DNA from: Rhododendron vialii
Taxonomy: Eukaryota; Streptophyta; Magnoliopsida; Ericales; Ericaceae
Length of the DNA stretch: 64,000 nucleotides
Reading direction: 5' to 3'
Assembly: GCF_030253575.1 (NCBI RefSeq)
Contig: NC_080564.1
Coordinates: 3,888,501-3,952,500, forward strand
Under the pieces are notes generated by a model. It was not told the origin of the DNA and made no database searches. It was given only the letters and a program-made list of their open reading frames with translations. Below are positions 35,755-48,057 of this stretch, piece by piece; the first letter of the stretch is position 1; each line of letters begins with the position of its first letter. The position numbers and the translations under genes were made by a program.

Positions 35755-36055
35755 TTGTTTCTCTTGGCTTTTTGGAAATTTTTTCCCCTTTTGTCCTTAT
35801 CCAAATTTATCTGCATTTGTTAGTTTTGCACTAAACATTTGTATATTATTGATTCGCTTCGATGAGAGAAAAGTATAGAATTGACTTATATAAAAAAATA
35901 TATATATACAGGAAAAATTCTTGGATGTTTTAAAAAAAATTGGGTAAAATTTAAAAATTTATATTTTTTCGATTTATCCCATCGAGATGAATTAACAATT
36001 CACAAAAGTGTGACAAAATTTGGACAAATGTAAAAAAGAAAAAATTTGAATATGG
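35755..36055. repeat. Dispersed fold-back repeat, copy 2
   Basis: Two inverted arms are seen: TGCATTTGTTAGTTTTGCAC...TTGATTCGCTTCGATGAGAG on the left, and the inverse of ATCGAGATGAATTAACAATT...ACAAATG on the right, with an AT-rich centre. The arm words match the copies near 16310 and 45640. Confidence 0.6.
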
Positions 36056-36126
36056 ACGAGAAAAATCCGAAGGGGACCGGGACTAGATCTAGCGTATGTA
36101 GTACTAATCAAAATCTAGCGTGCGAC

Positions 36127-36129
<3 letters not shown>

Positions 36130-36165
<36 letters not shown>
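36130..36165 (+). repeat. (GA)n leader tract of SNM1
   Basis: A perfect GA run ends about 70 bases upstream of the SNM1 ATG, so it is likely in the 5' leader or core promoter. Here the coding strand carries GA, whereas the other leader tracts in this window carry CT. Confidence 0.75.
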
Positions 36166-36170
<5 letters not shown>

Positions 36171-36234
36171 GCGCCAAAGACTCGCGAATTTATGATTTTT
36201 CCTTTTTCTCATCTGAAAACGGGGGAGGGAAAAT

Positions 36235-39200
36235 ATGGAGAAGAGGTCAAGGGAGGAGGAGGAGGAGGAGGAGGAGGAGGCGTTTGATTTTGGAAACGGA
36301 ACCCACAACAATCTCGACTCCTCATTCTCCCCCTCCGATTCCGACCACAACTTTTCTAGTAATTTATACGCAAGTGATTCTGACTATGACGATGAATCCC
36401 ATTCCCCATCAAAAATACTTCAGCTGGACGACAACGGATTCCCCTCTTCTTCCCACCTTCCACCGGGGCTCAAACACCACGGCGATGACATCGAATTCGA
36501 TACGAATCGATCAACCCAAATCGAACAAGGTACTGATTGTAGCAGTTTTGCCTCCGATTTTTACAGCTGCGGAACGGATTGTTCTTCTCTGTTGTCGCAC
36601 GAGGAAGAAATTGACACTCAGAAGAAGAAGATGGATATCGACCCCAAGGCGATGCGGAAGCTCAAACAAACCGATCTTTTTCAGATGTGGGGAACCCGTG
36701 ACAAGTTGCCCGATTGCGAAGCCGACGATAAAGGCTCTGGTTCTTCGATTCGTTATCTGAATAACAAGAAGATGAAGGGTTTGTTGTCTGATGGTTCGTC
36801 AAAAACCACTAACGATAACAAGAAGAATGCTTTTCTTCATCTTCGGAGTAGCAGTAGTAGTATCGGGGCAAAGAGTAAGAGTACTGGCAGGGTTGCAAGA
36901 GGTAGGACTACTGTTGCAAGTAATTCTGGGGGAGTTGCCGATAGACAGTGGCCTCGTGTCTGTCCATTCTATAAGAAAATCCCAGGTTTGTTGTCTCTTG
37001 GTTCCTACAATTCTTTTCCGTATTCGTGACACTTCACACAGTTAGATTTGGGCATTTCAACCGTAGGGTGTTCCATGTCAGAAAAAAAAACCCGTAGGGT
37101 GTTAATTGTGGTTGCCAAAGCAATATGACAAATGTACTCCGTAGACTCTAGTCCATAGCTCTAGTAGTTTTGGGACCCGTTTGTTTGATGAGAGTAATAG
37201 TGAAGCTGATAACATAGGATATGTAATCACATTGGACGTCTAGTGAAGGTATGAATAATATCACATTCCAACCACACTTTGTGGGATTAAGTATATCCGA
37301 TGGATGTTTACTTCCAAATGATAACAATTGTAACCAAACACCGGCTATGCGGTCCCCTAGATATATAGTCCAATTTGATGCTTGTATACGATCAAACAAA
37401 TGGAGCCGTAAGGTTTTTGTTTTGATAGCTGTAGGCCTTCTCGGAGTTTTAGCATCTGACTTCGATTCAGTCCATGTTTAGATCAGGTAAGTGTAGGATA
37501 TGTCTGTAAGAGGAAGTTGTATTTGATCCTCCAGAGACAACAAAAACACCTAAGTTTTACTACCTTTTGAGTTCTGTTTGAGAACGTTCATTCGGCATCA
37601 GGTCAATAACAGACTGCAGATGCATCTAAATGTCACCATTTTCAGTTCTACATGCTTCAGGAGCCTTCATAATACATTTGGCAATAGTAGTCCTTTTCAT
37701 CCCAAAAACCATTGGCCATGGAAAATGAAAGAGTCTATCGAATGCCATTGGACTTCTGGTGTTTTAGCTCACTAAAATGAATTCCATTCACGTTTGAACA
37801 CCCAGGTTCTGAAATGCAAGGGAAAAACATACATGCTCCCAGATGAAATAAAACTTAACTAATCATGTTAGTTGCATTTTCTCCTGTGGTAGAACACATT
37901 ACATGGTATTTTGCTCTTATTTATTCAACAATCAACAGGGACGTCATTCACTGTTGATGCATTCCGTTATGGTCAAATTGAAGGTTGCAATGCATATATC
38001 CTCAGCCACTTTCATGCTGATCATTATGGTGGCTTGAGCAAGGGGTGGTCACATGGCCCTATCTACTGCACAACACTCACTGCTCGCCTGGTTAGACTCT
38101 GCCTATATGTCAATCCAATGTAAGCAAGTCCTGCATTATGTAGTTAACTTTATGCATTACCCCTTTGCCATTATTTAGCTTTATAACTGTGTCGTGCTTG
38201 TTTTCTTTAAGTTTATTCTTGATTGTGTTCTGCTTAGACGTGCAATTGAATTGACATTTGCTTTCCATGGTGCTCTCTTCGCAGATTCATCCGTCCTTTG
38301 GAAGTAGGTATTGAACACGTCATTGAGGGAATCAAAGTGACAATGCTAGAAGCTAATCACTGCCCCGGTGCAGCTCTTATTCACTTCTGTCTTCCTAATG
38401 GACGATGTTATTTGCACACTGGAGACTTCAGAGCTAGTAAACTCATGCATGCTTATCCCCTTCTTGTAAATCAAAGAGTTAATGTGCTTTATCTAGATAC
38501 AACATACTGCAACCCAAAGTACAGGTGAGCACTTGCCCTATAAGTTTTTGTTGCCTAACTTTTTTCCAAATTAATGTTATTCTTAAGTTTCGGAGACTAT
38601 GGGCAGGTTCCCTTCCAAAGAAGATGTTTTGAGTTTTGTTGTGAGAGTCACTCAAAACTTTTTAAGGAAGCAACCCAAAACCCTCATCATTGTTGGGGCG
38701 TATAGCATTGGGAAAGAATGTGTTTATCTTGCAATTTCCAAGGCGTTGGGGGTATGCTGGTTCACCTATTTTTGTGCTTGAGTTTTGTTTTTGGTTTATT
38801 CTTGTGGTTACATTTATTGCTTTGTTTGATAGAAAAGCTCCCCTGTTGTTTGTAAGATACTTTCTCGGCTCTGAGGACCAGACTACCAGTATAGCACAAT
38901 GGTCTGAAAAGAGGAATGCCCACCGTTTTGATGATTGAGGGATAATATTCCCATGCCCATTTAAAGTAACATAAGTTCAGGACTTTATGAAACTTAAGGA
39001 TTTTATTTAGCTCAATCATCTCAATATTAGGTTCTCAGAACTGATGTATTTCAAGAAATGGAATCTCATTGACATGTAAAACTATTTGATAATATAAATT
39101 ACACTTTAGAAGAAGCAACATCTCTCTTGCTGTTAATATGATAGGGATCTGCCTGTTAGTTTAAGATCCCCTGGATTCATGAAAAATGAGCAGGTCTTCA

Positions 39201-40193
39201 CTCGAGTTCGGTTTCATTGACACAGAAAAAGCTGTGAATTAAAACTTGACTATATTTTAACTATACCTGTAAATACTGTAGGTTAAAATATATGCAAACA
39301 GTACGAGGAGGCGTATTCTTCAGTCTTTTGGTTGGCCCGAACTCTCTGGGAATCTGTGTTCAAATGGGCAGGAAACACCTCTTCACGTTCTACCCATATC
39401 ATCTCTGAGATTTGAGGTTGGGTTCTTACCTATGCAATTGTTTTGGTAGAAGCATTGTGGTGTCAAATAAGTATTACCATTTCTTCTTCTGAAGGCATTG
39501 GAAGATTACTCGAAGACGTACATGAGTCAATATAAAGCAGTTTTGGCATTTAGGCCAACAGGTTAGGCATAGATGCCGTTTAGACAGATTAACCGTATTC
39601 TAGGTGCTTTGTTATTACTTGCAGCAAAAGGCTTAATCTTACAAGTACTTCTTCTTCTTCAGGTTGGACTTACTCGGAAGCTATTGGCAGTTACCTGGAC
39701 CTAATAAAACCCACTTCCAGAGGCACGGTCACAATTTATGGTGAGTGCATTGGATTTTTTGTGGCAGATGATATTGATCCACAGAAACCAAAATCGTTGT
39801 GCATCACTGTTGTACTGTAAATTGTGCAAATTCTTGCATCAATCTGGTGATGCTTAAGGTTTAGTTTTTGCCACACCCGGCTACATTATTATTTTCAAGA
39901 CTTTTGTGGATGGCTAGTTATCAATGACAACCTGAACACTCGTATGGTTATTTGTGCAGGAGTTCCCTATAGCGAACACTCCAGCTTCACAGAACTACGA
40001 GAGTTTGTACAGGTTTTATTCTGAAACTTTCTTCATGGATGTTATAACAAACCCCAACAAGTAATCACAATGTCATTTCCTGTTTTTCCAGTTTCTTAGG
40101 CCTGACAAGATAATTCCTACTGTCAACATCGGAAATGCCGCTAGTCGAGATAAGATGCAGTCATACTTCCGAGAATGGCTGAGACGAAAGTGA
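36235..40193 (+). CDS. SNM1: SNM1-type DNA cross-link repair nuclease
   Basis: Nine exons join in phase: 36235..36985, 37939..38119, 38285..38524, 38607..38751, 39282..39416, 39495..39561, 39663..39740, 39960..40012, 40092..40193, giving 583 residues. SNM1/DCLRE1 enzymes are 5' exonucleases of the beta-CASP metallo-beta-lactamase fold that act on interstrand cross-links and oxidative damage in the nucleus. The zinc motif [10 protein letters not shown] has H274, H276, D278 and H279. [16 protein letters not shown] and the C-terminal DRMBL part ([21 protein letters not shown]) follow. The first 250 residues are acidic, Ser-rich and disordered, starting with a nine-glutamate run, and hold [10 protein letters not shown] at 144-153. 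The conserved [18 protein letters not shown] joins exons 1 and 2. The closest relative I recall is Arabidopsis AT3G26680. The ATG is the first in frame. Confidence 0.94.
37171..37405. mobile_element. MITE-like insertion in SNM1 intron 1
   Basis: The ends GGGACCCGTTTGTTTGAT and, on the other strand, GGCTCCATTTGTTTGAT bound about 235 bases without coding sequence, inside the 953-base first intron. The GTTTGTTTGAT-type terminus is common among plant MITEs. No target duplication was resolved. Confidence 0.5.
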
Positions 40194-43100
40194 TTGTGCT
40201 GCTATTGCTTGCACAAATAATGCTGTGCGATACGCTATTTCAAATTCCTACTTGCATCATAACATTTGTGCTAAATTGAACGTTTTCTTTCGGCAGCCAA
40301 GGACGGACCATTGCCACCGTCACAGCAGGAGCAGCCCTGTGGTTCTATGATTTTTGCATTCTATCACAGTTTTTACACGTTTGCACCATCAAATTTTGCA
40401 CAAAAAGAGTGCTCACTGGAGCACATGATCGAGCATCTTTTTTGATAGCTTAGGTGTCTGAGCTAGCTTACGCGCACCTCAACATGATCGAATAGTTCTT
40501 GCAGCTACAACTAGAATTCATTCGGAAGCCAACCACTCCTTTCCTTTTGAGACTAGTAGATGACTTCTCCAAGCGGGTTTTTCGTGTTGTGTAGTGTTGT
40601 CTGTTAAGTTTAATTTTAACCATTCGAGCAGCATCTTTTTGAGTGTTTTTTTGGGACTGTAGCAAATTATATATATTACTTATATAGCAATAATGTTCTT
40701 TGTATCCAGTGAAAATGTCAGTTTGAATTTTCGAACAAGGGCACATGGCAGACATGACAATCTTTTTGGGCATCTATCGTTGACATCGGGGTAAAGATTT
40801 CACCTGATGGTTTCCATTGGAGTAAGTTTTTTTTTTTTTTAACCTGATTTTTGGGTTAGTTTGCGTGCACCTTAACTAATTCTGGTGCTTTGAAGTTGAC
40901 GACCGGGATGATTTGGAATGTTTTGTCTTTTCGTAGAATTCAAACTTGCAACCTTTTGGGCGACAAGCCCTTTAGTTGTTTTCTCATATCTATTTGGCCA
41001 AATTTCATTGCGGTTAACATTTGGATTAGTACATCAAAAAGGAGAATCTCTTATTAGCATCCATTTTTTCAGTACCCTGCGTCGTGTAGAATTCTCATTT
41101 CACGGAAATTGTCAAGAACCAAGTTAGAGAACCTTTTGGCAAATTTTTTTTATTTTTTTTTATGATCAGATGATTGACCAGCTTATACGTCCTTTTGGCA
41201 ATTTTACTGGCCAATCCTGATCTGGTTTTCTTACCGGTCCAGTTTTTCATGAAGGTGAAGTCATCTGGAATGAGAGACAAGGGAACATAATCAGTGGTTA
41301 TTCAAACGTTCATGGGTCCAAATATATACACAAATTTAGAGAGTTGTTCTGGAGTGATTTTGCGCATGCTTTATTCTTTAGCAATGGGACCAACCCCTTG
41401 GAGTTGACAACGACGTTGTTTCTCATCATTGTTTCATCCCATTGAAAATGAATTTCAAACAAGATGAACAAAGGAAAGGATGCCAAGAGGTGCGATTGCA
41501 GAGGCCTCAGCCAACAATAGGAGCAAGCAATTACAAATGGCAATCCAGAAAGGCTGTTGATAATGAACACAAGTATAATGTACCAGTGGGTTATACATAT
41601 CTGCTTCTACAAAGGCTTGTATCATGTTAATGGAGGCTGTCCCAGTATAATAACCCTAGTCTTTAACATATAGCACTGCCATGAATAGCAATTCAACGAG
41701 CTTCCAAATGCCACGACGAGCAGAAAATCGCCGGTCTCCGGTCCTACTTTCTTTCAGCAGTTTTTGCAGGTAATACAGTTACTGTCTGATATTGTTACCA
41801 GATGGCTACTGGCATCAACGCAACGCAAGCTTTCAACTTTTCAATTACTAACTAACCAGGCCCACTGTTTTCATGCCCAAGGATCAAGGGGAAGACATGG
41901 TTCCGTGTCACCTCGCTTCCTAGCCTAACCTAATGGTTAATGTCATGGACAAGAAAAGGCAGCCACTAACTACTTTCAGAAACAGTAATCCAAAAAACAC
42001 ACATGCAACCCACATCATAGTTCTAAAGCTGAAAATGTCTTGTTAAGACACGAGACTATCACCAAACGCATTCATATAATAACATCCAGCGTCACCATTC
42101 GCATAGTCAATTACAGTACAATGCAATAATCAACAATACCATTTGTTTATCCACTGCCGCCACAAATCACTGAAGTACGATGAATCCAGATTTGAAACCC
42201 CAACATCAGCAACGGTAGGACGAGTTCAGGCATTGATTCTCGGGATTCATGCAGGGAGGAACCAACCTAAAACTGGCTTCTCTTCTAAGAATTCTTGGGG
42301 ACAGTCCTTCCTACACTTCTAGACAATTACAAATCAAAGGGCAAGGTTCTAAGTTGTTCCACATCTTCCTGCCCTATACTCAAAATTCAACTGACCCATT
42401 ACATATTATAGTCTTCAACTGGAACACAATTTTATAGCTCCTTCTCATCCCAACTGTATCCACTGACCCATTTCATATTAGTCTTCGACATTTTTGGCAA
42501 CTACACGCCAAAAATGGCAGATGATGCTGAGTTATCTTCTATGAATTACTAGGCACGGAGGGTGAAGTTCTAAGTTGTTCAGCATCCCTCATGCCCACAT
42601 ACAAAGAATTCATATGATGAAATATGATTCCAATTCTAAAAAGCACAACACTGTATCACAATTCATAGCCCAAAATGTCATGCTAACTACTAATTGAACC
42701 TATTATACAACAGCATTCACTACTTTGCTCACTCAAACACCATATGTAAAAAGCTGTAAGGCAAATCGTGCTACATATGTACATCAAGTGTCACTTCTTG
42801 CACACACACCAACTTTATACTGATGGGGGCTTACTTAAACAACACATCTTCCAGCCCACCATCAAGAACATTATACCGTCGAAAGAGAACATGTACTAAC
42901 AACGATGACTGTACAGTCTGTACTACATCACAGACGCTCCTCATTTATTCGAACTATCAAACAACTACTCAATAATGAAAGACACATTGAACCACTTAAC
43001 CTCTGCTGAGTCCTATCCATCCATCGTCCATGAGACAGATACAACACAATCCACACTCCGTTTTCACAAATAACAGTTCTTAATTTACAAGCTGACGCAC

Positions 43101-44184
43101 CCTAATACACACAAGACACAACACAATTACAATACTCACAAACCCGACAATATCCTTTATCCATGGAAATTCAAAAAGTAAGAATTATGTATGCTATGAC
43201 ATGAAACCATTGTAATGTTGTTTCACTCAATTTCATTATCTTCATGTTTGGGAACTTGGGAGTATCATTCTACTTCACAATAAACCAAACACTCTAAAAT
43301 GTAATGAAATAACGAGATTCCCAAACAGAGAGAGATGAAGGAGGTCCTGCAGCAGATATACTTGCATCATGCACTTGTACCTTCTTGGAAACATATGGTT
43401 GTCAATTGTCCATCTCACACAGAAGCTCAACAAAGCTAGAAATGAAAGCGTAGACTTGAAGATCCTAATGAGGATGTTTAATAATCAACACTTTAAATGC
43501 CTTGAAACCAAAAAGCACATATGCACCATATCCAGCACCAATCCATCTACTTTTCAGATATATTATTATTATATGGAGGATTGGCTATTGGAGTTAAGTT
43601 CGGAGGTTAAAAAAGCAGCAGGGGCATTCTACTCACTAAAGATCCTCATGCAAATCAAATTCTTGAAGGAAAGGATTTCAAATAACTTACTCACATCTTG
43701 TTAATTGAATATCTAAGTGCACAAGGCAAAAATCTTTGCAATGCATCCATGTATATCATTGAAATCAAATTGAAGCTGTTGATTCCTAACTCCTAAAGTG
43801 ACTAAACGCAAGTCAATCTTTTTAAAGTCCCTCAATAAGAAAAACATAAAAACTCGGATCATTGTTCATGTAACATCGCCCCCCAATACACATTAGTCAA
43901 CATACTCAACACATCAATAGGAAAATGTACTTTCATTAGTAACCACTTCATACTGGAGAAGAAAATTCAAGGATGGTAAAACTCAAGTTTTCCAAACAAG
44001 AAAGACACTAATTGTCTTCATATACACTGAAATCCCCCAAGTACTCTCAACCTTCCAACACCTTGTCACAACCAAAATTGGGCCAACAAGTTCTTCAAAA
44101 TTCAAATCATTAGCACTAACCAAAAACCATCCATAGATAAGAAATGACAGGGGGGGTTAAAAAAAAGAACCAGAGATAAATCAA
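40194..44184. other. Convergent spacer between SNM1 and DUF716 genes
   Basis: Both genes end towards this 4-kb stretch. It should contain their 3' untranslated regions. I see no exon series and no TIR element, only AT-rich sequence and scattered copies of a short dispersed repeat (near 40460 and 40850). Confidence 0.45.
40452..40945. repeat. Two copies of a short dispersed sequence
   Basis: The phrase GAGCTAGCTTACGCGCACCT near 40460 and GGTTAGTTTGCGTGCACCTT near 40855 are related; a third form, GAGCCAGTTTACGTGAACTT, lies near 56056. The common core is about 20 bases followed by looser similarity. The nature of the family is not known to me. Confidence 0.35.
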
Positions 44185-45229
44185 TCAAGCCTGGGTCCCC
44201 GTCAAAGCCTTCATCTGGATGTGATTAGAATCGGTAGCAGAAACCACAGCGGCGGCAGTTGGCAACGCCTCGTAAGAGCCAAACCTAGCCCTAATTCCAA
44301 CAGTCTTAACAACAGCAGCATAAGTAACCATGACAATGACTACAACAAACATAACATGAATCACAAACACCAGGTCCAAAATCGCAACTGCCCTCAACTT
44401 AGCATCATCCAAGTCGCATTTAGTGGACCCCTCCACGCCACTCACAACAACCAACAGCTTATGACATCCTTCTGGTATAAAAGCATCTACATACAGTGAA
44501 AGCCCCGTTTGAAGGGTCCACAGCCCTTGAAGGCATATCGAAGCCCCTATCCCGACGTCGGCCACGAAGAGCCTCGGCAGGCACGCGAGCACGAGGGAAA
44601 GGATGGATGATAAGGCTGAAATGCGAGCGGAGACGGAGTCGCATTTGGCTTGGAGATCTGAGGTCTGTACCTGTTAGAAAAGCCAATTGTCAAAAACCTT
44701 GCCCGCTAGACTAAACAGAAAACATGATAATAATAAAACCTAGAAAACATGGTAACATAGTATTTCCTAACAGTACCGAGGCGGCGGAGGAGGAGACAGT
44801 GTACTGGAGGAAGAAGAGGCCGGAGGCGACGCCGAAGAAGAGATCGGTGGGGAGGGGGAGGAGGGAGGTGGTTTCGGAGAGGAGGAGGGAGAGGGAGAGG
44901 AGGAGGAAGAGGAGGATGACGAAGGCGGACTGGAGGGAGGTGAAGAAGTGGACTGGGGTCCGGCCCTTGAGGAGAGGGTCGGAGTCGGTGGAGATTAGGG
45001 CCTGGTGGGCGAAGGCGACGAGGAGGCAGAGGATGAGGAGGTAGAGCTGGAGGTACTTGAGGCGGTGGAAGGGCGGCGGGAGGGAGGAGGAGGAGGGGAA
45101 GGGGTGGTAGGGTTTGGCGGAGTAGTCGCGGGGGGATTTGAGGTGGTTCCTGGTGGCGGAGATTACGTGGTAGAGGCCGAGGGAGACCAGGGCGGAGGAG
45201 GAGAATATGTGGTAGATTAGGGCTGCCAT
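44185..45229 (-). CDS. DUF716 multi-pass membrane protein (TMEM45-like)
   Basis: Two exons, complement(44185..44670, 44777..45229), code 312 residues with phase-0 GT-AG borders. The protein is very hydrophobic with about seven likely membrane spans, for example IYHIFSSSALVSLGLYHVI, YLQLYLLILCLLVAFAHQAL, FVILLFLLLSLSLLLSETTS and VFVIHVMFVVVIVMVTYAAV. Conserved pieces of the plant DUF716 group are present: HRLKYLQLYLL, FFLQYTVSSSAASVQTSDLQAKCDSVS, GLWTLQTGLSLYVDAFIPEGCHKLL and the C-terminus HIQMKALTGTQA. DUF716 is related to animal TMEM45; its biochemical role in plants is unknown, with some members linked to virus response. The frame is open upstream of the chosen ATG, but MAALIYHIF is where I recall family similarity starting. 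Confidence 0.87.
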
Positions 45230-45304
45230 TGCTGTAGAAAAACCAAAACCAAAAATTACTCTGTTCTTTTTCTTCTTCTTCAATGCCTCGATTTTGGTGT
45301 CTTC

Positions 45305-45306
<2 letters not shown>

Positions 45307-45336
<30 letters not shown>
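45307..45336 (-). repeat. (CT)n leader tract of the DUF716 gene
   Basis: A GA run on the plus strand, CT on the coding strand, ends about 78 bases upstream of the ATG. The frame upstream of the ATG reads through it as a Ser-Leu repeat, which is a by-product of the CT run. Confidence 0.75.
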
Positions 45337-45338
<2 letters not shown>

Positions 45339-45639
45339 TTGATCAAGGGGACGGTGGCGGCGTTGCGGTGGTTATTGTGGTGGTGGAGTGGAGGAGATCT
45401 GTGGCATCGGCGTTGATGGGGTTCAAAAGTTGGACGGACGACGGGACCGATGGCCGATGGGAGAACGGCACTTGTTGGTGATCGCTGAGCTGAGCCCTTC
45501 CGACTTTAATCATATCTTAAACGCCCCACCCCGGCCAGAGCATTGACTTCACTTTATTTGGCCGGACTTTATTACTCATTTAATAATACTATTGTTATGT
45601 TTTTTTGATCAGATTTATGCTGCGTCGTTTTAATTTAAA

Positions 45640-46000
45640 TCTGAGATTTTTAATCTCATTTGAATTTTTTTTTTAAATTCGTTAATTTCAGGCCAAATTT
45701 TTGTAAGTTGTTAATTCGTCTCAATTAAAGAAATCGGAAAAGTCATATTTTTTTATCCAAATATTTTGACATATAACCACTTTTTAAAAATACTTGGATA
45801 AAAGTAAAAAAAAAATTACTTTTCCGATTCCTCCCGTCAAGACGAATCAATAACCCACAAAAGTTAAAAAATGGTTATTTCTCAAAATACTTGGGTAAAA
45901 GTAAAAAAAAAAATTACTTTTCCGATTCCTCTCGTCGAGACGAATCAATAACCTACAAAAGTTTGGTATAAAACTAACAAATGCAAAAAAAAAAATCAAA
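45640..46000. repeat. Dispersed fold-back repeat, copy 3, with inner duplication
   Basis: The left arm TTTTTGTAAGTTGTTAATTC...GAAATCGGAAAAGT is inverted relative to ACTTTTCCGATTCCTC...GACGAATCAATAACC. The right arm occurs twice in tandem with a period of about 100 bases, so this copy has three related arms. Confidence 0.65.
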
Positions 46001-46636
46001 TAAAGACAAAATTCTCAAATTTAAGTTAAGTTCATAAGAATGTAGGCTTATTTTGGTTATTGGTTAATTTTTCTAAAATATTATCTGAAATATATGTTTG
46101 ATTTGGATTTTGAGAGAAGTTTGGGGGTAATGAGTGGAAAGAGAAATATAGAGAAATGAGAGTATTAATTTGAGAGAAAATTTATTGGGACCGTACGCAG
46201 AGAGAGAAATTGGTTCAGTTTTGAGACCTAAAACGATGTCATGCATCGTTTTCGATTCGTATCATGAAAGAAATGATAAATGTAAAAAATGCATAACCCA
46301 AAAAGCTCAATAAAGGAAAAAACAACTTAAAAGTTTTTTTATTCGGTATTTATTTCTCTTATTTACCGTTGTAATTTTCTCGACAAATGGATTAAAATGA
46401 CCTAAAACTAATACAAGTACAAAAATGATACTAAAAGTAGTTATAGTTAATTTCATAAATGAGTAAAATGCAAACTAAATGCATTTTGTTTGGCTAAGCC
46501 ATTAACTTATTTTTCCTATTTGTTCTTAAATCTATTTGGATAGTGATTTAAAATAAGCACAAGAGACAAGTTAGTAAGTGAGAGTTAGTGGAGTATCTTA
46601 TTTGATTATTTGCTTACTTTAATCATTCAATTGGAG

Positions 46637-46882
46637 TTGGTACATTTTGTCTTCGAACCATTTTTGGTGCTGTGCAGTGAGATTCGTGTTGCGCACTTTC
46701 GAGCCGTCGGATTGTGTATTCGACGGTTCGGATCTCATCTCGGCAACTAACGATCGAGAGCTGTTCATTATCGAGATGAGATCCGAGTCTTCAGATGCAC
46801 GATCCAACGGCTCAAAGGTGCACAGCATAATCCTGCGCACACTACTGTACAACACCATCCCCAATTCGAACAAAACGGTTCC
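46637..46882. mobile_element. Hairpin MITE-like element
   Basis: Two arms of about 110 bases are inverted copies around a loop at about 46750-46767. Matching blocks include GGATCTCATCTCG with CGAGATGAGATCC, GAGCCGTCGGAT with ATCCAACGGCTC, and TTTTGTCTTCGAA with TTCGAACAAAACG. No coding sequence is present. Confidence 0.7.
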
Positions 46883-48057
46883 CATGAACGTGACATGGGC
46901 AGGCTTTGAACTGCAGAGGTATGTATAGGTTGCAAAAAGAGAGGGTAAATTCACAATATTCAGAGAATGTACCTAACCAATAAGTAACCATCGAGTAGCA
47001 TTTGGAGTGATTGACGAACCAACTACTCGAGTTTGAGCTCATGTTCGCTCGTAGAAATTCGATCAGGATTAGTTCATTACATAAAGTAAACCAAGCTTGA
47101 ACATCTTTGAACGTTGGTATATTTTCAGATCAAGCTTGATCAAGGTAAATACTCGGCTCCTTCATGATGTTAAAATAATTGACGCTACTCCAAATCCATT
47201 AAAGTTTGTTGTAGATCAAGTCGATCAACCAATATGATAAAATAGGTCAAGCTTAAACGTATCTTTGAAATTCGTTAAATTTTCAAATTAAACCTGAACA
47301 ACCTACCCATATTGATAATGCAAGCCGTGACATACAGATTTCGCATATTCTTTCCTTTTTCTTTTTTGTAGAAAATACAGCAGCAAATGTAGCGTAAGGA
47401 ACATGATAAGTTGATAATTGTACAGTAAGGTACATGATAAGATGATGCGCGTAAACTGGCCGAACACTAGAGTTATAAAAAAATTGATTTGCAGTACTTT
47501 GATCAGTAACTATTCTAACGACAACCAGTCCTCATGGTGATTGCCCTTTGATTACGACTTGCCAAAATAAATTAAAAAAGCCAAAAATAGTACACAAGAA
47601 TATTACACTACTAGTATTTCGTTTTGGTTTAAACCTCTGCTACAAAAGTTGATAAATTTACAACGAAAGTATTTCGATACATTGTCTTCACAACATGCCC
47701 AAATCAGTCCACAAGAGAGCTGGCTGCGGACCACGCTGATTATGACAACCAAACCCAAACAACACAAAAGCCCGATAACCAAACTCGAGAAGAAGGAAAA
47801 ACATAGTACATCGGGTACGGTATTTGTCCACGCTTGAAGGAAAGCCAGACAAAGGGTCAGCCCCGAAGAAGAAAACAACACAGAAACACGTTTCTTGAAT
47901 AAAGCAAAATCCTTCGCATCGGCCCTTCTGTTGTAAATTTCTTTTCTTTCCAGAGAGCACGAAGATTCGTCACACGACTCACACCAAAACCAATAAAAAA
48001 GAACAGGCACAAAAAAAAAAAAAATTCACATTACACTTGCAGACTTGTACTTGCGCA

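Larger units (their letters stand above)
33337..36234. other. Shared upstream region of NIPA and SNM1
   Basis: The two start codons point away from each other across 2.9 kb. On the minus side a GT donor at 34370 after GCAGAG suggests a non-coding NIPA leader exon (34371 to about 34560) and a leader intron. The rest is AT-rich and holds a fold-back repeat copy (35755-36055) and a GA run just before the SNM1 start. Confidence 0.45.
45340..48057. other. Spacer between DUF716 and SYP2 genes
   Basis: No exon series is seen. It holds the DUF716 promoter at the left, a fold-back repeat (45640-46000), a hairpin element (46637-46882) and, at the right, the likely SYP2 3' untranslated region. Confidence 0.45.
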
